Below are positions 20,712 to 24,288 of a stretch of DNA of 24,288 nt, in pieces. The stretch's first letter is position 1; each line of letters begins with the position of its first letter. The stretch is from assembly GCA_023230175.1 (NCBI GenBank), contig JALNXV010000011.1, positions 1 through 24,288 of the forward strand, read 5' to 3'. This DNA comes from Candidatus Cloacimonadota bacterium. GTDB lineage: Bacteria > Cloacimonadota > Cloacimonadia > Cloacimonadales > WRIO01. The translations under genes and the position numbers were made by a program. Below the pieces are notes generated by a model, which saw only the letters and a list, made by a program, of their open reading frames with translations, was not told where the DNA came from and searched no databases.

Positions 20712-23438
20712 TCAGCTTGGGATGCAGCTGCCTAGAGTGAAGTACAGAAGGTCTATGTCAATCGGCTTTGAAAGATATGCATTCATTCCAGCCTCGGCTG
20801 CCTTCGCCTTGTCTTCGGGGTAGGCGTTGGCACTCATTGCTATGATAGGGACAGAGGCCGCATCAGGACGGGAAAGCGATCTTATCTGACGTGTTGCTTC
20901 TAGTCCATCCATCACAGGCATGCGCACATCCATCAGAATTGCATCGAACTGGGAAGGCTTTGAGGATGCGAATGCAATAAGACCTTTCTGTCCGTCGACT
21001 GCAATTTCGGCTGTGATCTTTGACTTCTCCAGGATACGCTTTGCAATCTCTGCATTAAGAGAGTTGTCCTCGACGATTAGTATCTTGCGTCCGGCCAGAC
21101 CGGAGACATCAGGATGAACCTTGGCTGCTGGAGCGCTGGATGCCAGAGGAAAGCGGAACGAGACGATTGTCTCAGTGCCTTTCCCGATTTCGCTGCTGAT
21201 TTCGATTGTTCCGTTCATCAGCTTGACAAGCTGGCCGACTATGGACAGACCGAGTCCTGTGCCGATGTCGGAATCTGTGTTGATCCTGTTTTCCTGGGAG
21301 AAAGGCTCGAACATATGCTTCTGGAATTCCTTGCTCATCCCGATTCCTGTATCACGGATCAGGAACTGGAAAGCCTCTGATTCCGAATCGGAAGGGAGCT
21401 GATGGAGCTGTATTGCGATCGATCCGCCTTCTGGAGTGAATTTGATGGAGTTCCCTATTATGTTGTTGAGCACCTGCGTAAGCCTGCTGGAATCGGCAAC
21501 CACAGGCTTGAGCATGGCTGAAGAGCCTTCGACTGAAAGATTCAGGTTCTTGCGGAATATCTCAGGACGGAGAATATCGATAGCTGAATCGAACAGGATA
21601 TTTGGGTCGCAGACCGAGGGATGAAGCTCAAGATGCCGGCTTTCGATCTTGCTCATGTCAAGCGTATCATTGATCAAGCCTGAAAGAAGCTCGCTGGAAT
21701 TGATTATTGCGTCTGCATCCGATTGAATCTGGGTTATGTCTGTTTCATCCTTCATTAGCTTGGCTGTTCCGAGGATGCCGTTGATCGGAGTGCGCATGTC
21801 ATGGCTCATTCTGGCCAGGAATTCGTTCTTTGCGCTGTTTGCCTCGAGCAGAAGCGCATTTTGCTTTTTCCTGCGATTGTTCAGAATGAAGAAAAGCAGG
21901 AAGCCTGCAACCAGGATGATGAAAGCAGATGAGAACAGAACCAGTGTCCACGGTCTGGTGCGAGCCATCAGCTGCATCGGGTTCTTTTCGTTCTGGTTGT
22001 TTGCTTCTGCATATAATGAAGCAAGAGTTTCGTTTGAGATGTCTGCAATGTAGCTGTTGAGGATTGCTATCAGATCCTTGTCCAGGTTGCGGGAAAGGGC
22101 GAAGCAGATGTCCTTGTCCATGCCGACAACAGGGGTCGTGATCAGAGAAGCGAAAGTATCGTAAGTATAGTAGGCTGTCGTGAGCCTGATGCCGTAGCCG
22201 ACATCCGCCTTGCCTTGGTCCACCATAAGGATACAGTCTCTGTCGGATGCTCCGTAAACGAACTGCTTGCACTGGATGCTGTCGGCAAGGTCTGAGCCTG
22301 TGGGCAGAGCGACAGTGCATTCGGAAAGCGGCTTGCTCAGGTTTTTCTTCTTGTATGCGACGACCTCAGAGCTGTCGACAGGCAGGGATGTGATGAGGTT
22401 GTACTTGGAAATGTAACGGTTGTTGATCGGCGTGCCAAGGATGCAGTCTATCCCGCAGCGGTCGAGCATACTGGCAAATGACTCGCTCTTGGCATCGAAA
22501 CTGTAGAAATTAAGCTTCAGCCCTGTCTTCTCAGCAAAGTCCTTGATAAGTGAAACCAGCACTCCGTGGGGGTTGCCATCATCATCAATCATGGAATATG
22601 GAGCTGTTTCAGCAACGAAAAGCACATCAAGGCTTCCGATCTGGGCTATTGTTTTCTTGTTGCTCTCAGTCAGGCTGAAGCTGCCGGCCTTGTTGCTGAA
22701 GTTCTTGTCATACAGCTGCTCTTCGAACTGTGGAAAGGCCGAGGCGATATCTGTTATTGCCATGTCTATGTCACTCAGGAGGTCCGTCCTGCCCTTTGTC
22801 ACAGCGATGAAGTACGGTCTTGGACTGAACTGGGCTATGACCTTGGTTCCTTGAAACGGACTGATCGAGATGCTTGAGACGACGTCAACGGTGCCCGCTT
22901 CGAGGAGCGCAAGCTGTTCATCTTCGTTTTCGCATGGGACGAGCGTGTACTGCACTTGTTCCTTGGCAAGGAAGGCCTCGACTTCGCCGTTGCGTGTCTT
23001 GGCATCCTTGATTACCCCGACCCGGAGCAGGTCAACGTTGGCGAACGAGCTGTCGGTTACGTTGAAGTTGCTTGCCAGAGAGTTGAGAGTAGTGTAGACG
23101 ATGATGAAGTCCTTGCTTGAGAAATCGAACATCTTCTGGGTGGCTGCATTGCTTGACAGTCCGCACATGATGTCCGCTTCTCCGCTCCGGACCATCTCCA
23201 TTCCTTTGAGAATTGATTCGTTCATGTCGGCATCGTCAAGCTTGATGAACTGAACATCCCACCCTGAGAACTCGGCGATCTTCTCGATGTAGTCATGTGT
23301 GTAGCCCTCGAAGTCTCCCCCGGAATCGGATGAGGAGCTTGTGCCTGCAAGAATGGCTTTGACGGTTTTTGCTCCAAAGCAGGAGGCTGCTGATAAAACG
23401 ATAATAAGTATGATGATAGCTGCTTTCTTGATCTTCAT
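20712..23438 (-). CDS. BvgS/EvgS-like hybrid sensor histidine kinase with two SBP domains
   Basis: A 908-aa sensor kinase. Residues 1-22 form a signal peptide (with a possible lipobox-like AASC). Two tandem SBP_bac_3 periplasmic domains follow at about 28-245 and 265-485, then a transmembrane helix at about 493-518 (VLFSSAFIILVAGFLLFFIL). The HisKA domain has the phospho-accepting His546 in FLARMSHDMRTPING, the HATPase carries NNIIGNSIKFTPEGG, DTGIGM and GTGLGLSIVG, and a C-terminal receiver has the phospho-acceptor Asp837 in AILMDVRMPVMDG and the switch Lys in LSKPID. There is no Hpt domain or output domain, so the partner must lie elsewhere. Ligands are likely small metabolites such as amino acids. 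It converges on citC and is divergent from the MFS gene, so a citrate link is unproven. Confidence 0.93.
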   Translation of the reverse strand: MKIKKAAIIILIIVLSAASCFGAKTVKAILAGTSSSSDSGGDFEGYTHDYIEKIAEFSGWDVQFIKLDDADMNESILKGMEMVRSGEADIMCGLSSNAATQKMFDFSSKDFIIVYTTLNSLASNFNVTDSSFANVDLLRVGVIKDAKTRNGEVEAFLAKEQVQYTLVPCENEDEQLALLEAGTVDVVSSISISPFQGTKVIAQFSPRPYFIAVTKGRTDLLSDIDMAITDIASAFPQFEEQLYDKNFSNKAGSFSLTESNKKTIAQIGSLDVLFVAETAPYSMIDDDGNPHGVLVSLIKDFAEKTGLKLNFYSFDAKSESFASMLDRCGIDCILGTPINNRYISKYNLITSLPVDSSEVVAYKKKNLSKPLSECTVALPTGSDLADSIQCKQFVYGASDRDCILMVDQGKADVGYGIRLTTAYYTYDTFASLITTPVVGMDKDICFALSRNLDKDLIAILNSYIADISNETLASLYAEANNQNEKNPMQLMARTRPWTLVLFSSAFIILVAGFLLFFILNNRRKKQNALLLEANSAKNEFLARMSHDMRTPINGILGTAKLMKDETDITQIQSDADAIINSSELLSGLINDTLDMSKIESRHLELHPSVCDPNILFDSAIDILRPEIFRKNLNLSVEGSSAMLKPVVADSSRLTQVLNNIIGNSIKFTPEGGSIAIQLHQLPSDSESEAFQFLIRDTGIGMSKEFQKHMFEPFSQENRINTDSDIGTGLGLSIVGQLVKLMNGTIEISSEIGKGTETIVSFRFPLASSAPAAKVHPDVSGLAGRKILIVEDNSLNAEIAKRILEKSKITAEIAVDGQKGLIAFASSKPSQFDAILMDVRMPVMDGLEATRQIRSLSRPDAASVPIIAMSANAYPEDKAKAAEAGMNAYLSKPIDIDLLYFTLGSCIPS

Positions 23439-23583
23439 TTCAATTGCTCGGTCCAGGCGATGAATCAGGGTTTGGCCAGATACATTAACAGATTAGCATG
23501 TGATATGAGTTTCGCAAAGGATTTTCACTGATGCGATATGGAACAAATCGCTTCGAAGTGGTATAAGACATGGACATTGGAGA
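23439..23583. promoter_or_regulatory. Divergent spacer between sensor kinase and MFS gene
   Basis: About 145 bp with no gene. It must carry the promoters of both divergent genes. No strong -35/-10 pair or clear dyad is visible, and the kinase gene has no good Shine-Dalgarno. Confidence 0.4.
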
Positions 23584-24288
23584 ATGAGTGTGGCAAGAAT
23601 CGCAATATTGGACTTCCTGTTCTATCTGAGCACGGCGGCTTTCTATCCGTATCTTCAGCTGGTTCTGAGAAACAACGGTTTCCATCATTCTGCGGTGGGC
23701 CTGATCCTTGCCATCGGCGAGGCGGCTTCGGTTGTGATCCCGCTTGTGGTGGCTAACCTTGCCGACCGGACGGGGAAGAAACGGATTTCCGTGATTCTGT
23801 GCACGCTTCTTTCTGCTTTGCTGTTCATTCCTGTGACGAAGTCGTCCTCTGTCTGGATCACTCTGGCGGCGATGTTCTTCTGCCGTGGGCTTTATTCATG
23901 CCTCAATCCGCTGCTGGATGCGGTTGCCACCACGTGTCTTGATGGCGATTCTGGCCGATACTCGATAGTCCGCACAGTCGGGACGCTTGGCTATGTTCTT
24001 GCGTGCTTCTTCTTCGGACTTTCAGGAGCGATCCATACCGATTCCAATGCTACTGTCCTGAGGGCTTTCATCGTCTCTTCGGCTGTGCTTGGAGTCTATT
24101 GCCTGACTCTTCCGAAGATCGTGGATACAGAACGGCTTTCAAAGCGCATTTCTGATGGGAATACTCCTGTTTACAGGAACACGGACGATGCTCAGAGACC
24201 AAAGTACGGTGCCCATTACGAGAAGCCTTTGATCATCTTCATCATAGCGACTTTCTTCCTTAAGCTTGGCAATTCGGCTGTCGAGAAG
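23584..24288 (+). CDS. MFS transporter, HcaT/LacY-like (3' end outside window)
   Basis: The frame is open from the ATG at 23584 to the right edge (235 residues). The protein starts with a membrane segment (AILDFLFYLSTAAFYPYLQL) and shows the MFS loop 2-3 motif as NLADRTGKKR (D-R-x-G-x-K-R form), followed by further hydrophobic segments. NPLLDAVATTCL and GRYSIVRTVGTLGYVLACFF match the MFS_1-like group that includes HcaT and LacY-related carriers, in which G-R-x-R-x-W/V-G-S/T follows helix 4. The GGAG at 23579-23582 is too close to the ATG and better spaced for a GTG at 23590, so the true start may be two codons later. The substrate is unknown. Confidence 0.85.
   Translation, partial: MSVARIAILDFLFYLSTAAFYPYLQLVLRNNGFHHSAVGLILAIGEAASVVIPLVVANLADRTGKKRISVILCTLLSALLFIPVTKSSSVWITLAAMFFCRGLYSCLNPLLDAVATTCLDGDSGRYSIVRTVGTLGYVLACFFFGLSGAIHTDSNATVLRAFIVSSAVLGVYCLTLPKIVDTERLSKRISDGNTPVYRNTDDAQRPKYGAHYEKPLIIFIIATFFLKLGNSAVEK

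Noticed and set aside
21799..22320. 173-aa minus-strand ORF inside the sensor kinase gene
   Set aside because: It is the same strand in another frame, of low-complexity Arg/His/Pro/Gln composition typical of a frame shadow.

Overview
The window joins two unrelated regions. The left third (about 1 to 7,900) is the right-hand part of an integrated mobile element, a prophage or a phage-like integrative element. The rest is chromosomal and carries a complete citrate-fermentation operon. The host looks like a gut- or rumen-type anaerobic spirochaete of the Sphaerochaeta/Treponema kind. That rests on the secreted transport protein at 9122, whose mature end after the signal peptide reads NGSSEAA, a style common in those spirochaetes, on the moderate G+C, and on an anaerobic cit gene set. 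It is an inference and no marker gene is present. The mobile-element genes resemble modules best known from Firmicutes (Clostridia) prophages and ICEs, which suggests transfer between phyla.

Mobile element. On the minus strand, five closely packed or overlapping genes form a phage replication module. In transcription order from 4104 down they are a 70-aa conserved phage protein, a 166-aa 'Rrp5-like' phage protein, a DUF2800 Cas4/RecB-like nuclease, a DUF2815 (T7 gp2.5-like) ssDNA-binding protein, and a phage-type family A DNA polymerase cut off by the left edge. A 267-bp divergent control region separates this from a plus-strand module: a small HTH plus zinc-ribbon protein, a 55-aa SHOCT-like protein overlapping it by ATGA, and two tandem serine recombinases with intact catalytic motifs. 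After the second recombinase, about 250 bp without a convincing gene hold repeats, an orphan promoter/RBS and a mini-ORF. This is the likely attachment-site side of the element.

Citrate region. A LysR regulator (minus) is divergent from a ten-gene plus-strand operon: tctC-tctB-tctA (tripartite tricarboxylate transporter), citD-citE-citF (citrate lyase gamma, beta and alpha), an aconitase, a MATE-family exporter, a citX-citG fusion, and citC. The genes are nearly all coupled by overlaps or very short gaps. The set covers uptake of a tricarboxylate, cleavage of citrate to acetate and oxaloacetate, and synthesis, attachment and acetylation of the lyase prosthetic group. Aconitase would let isocitrate or aconitate also feed the lyase, or let citrate run toward isocitrate. 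A dyad at 8976-8991 is a good candidate LysR operator.

Right end. A BvgS/EvgS-like hybrid histidine kinase with two periplasmic SBP domains converges on citC. An MFS transporter of the HcaT/LacY-like group is divergent from the kinase and runs off the right edge. I saw no CRISPR array, tRNA, rRNA or insertion sequence.
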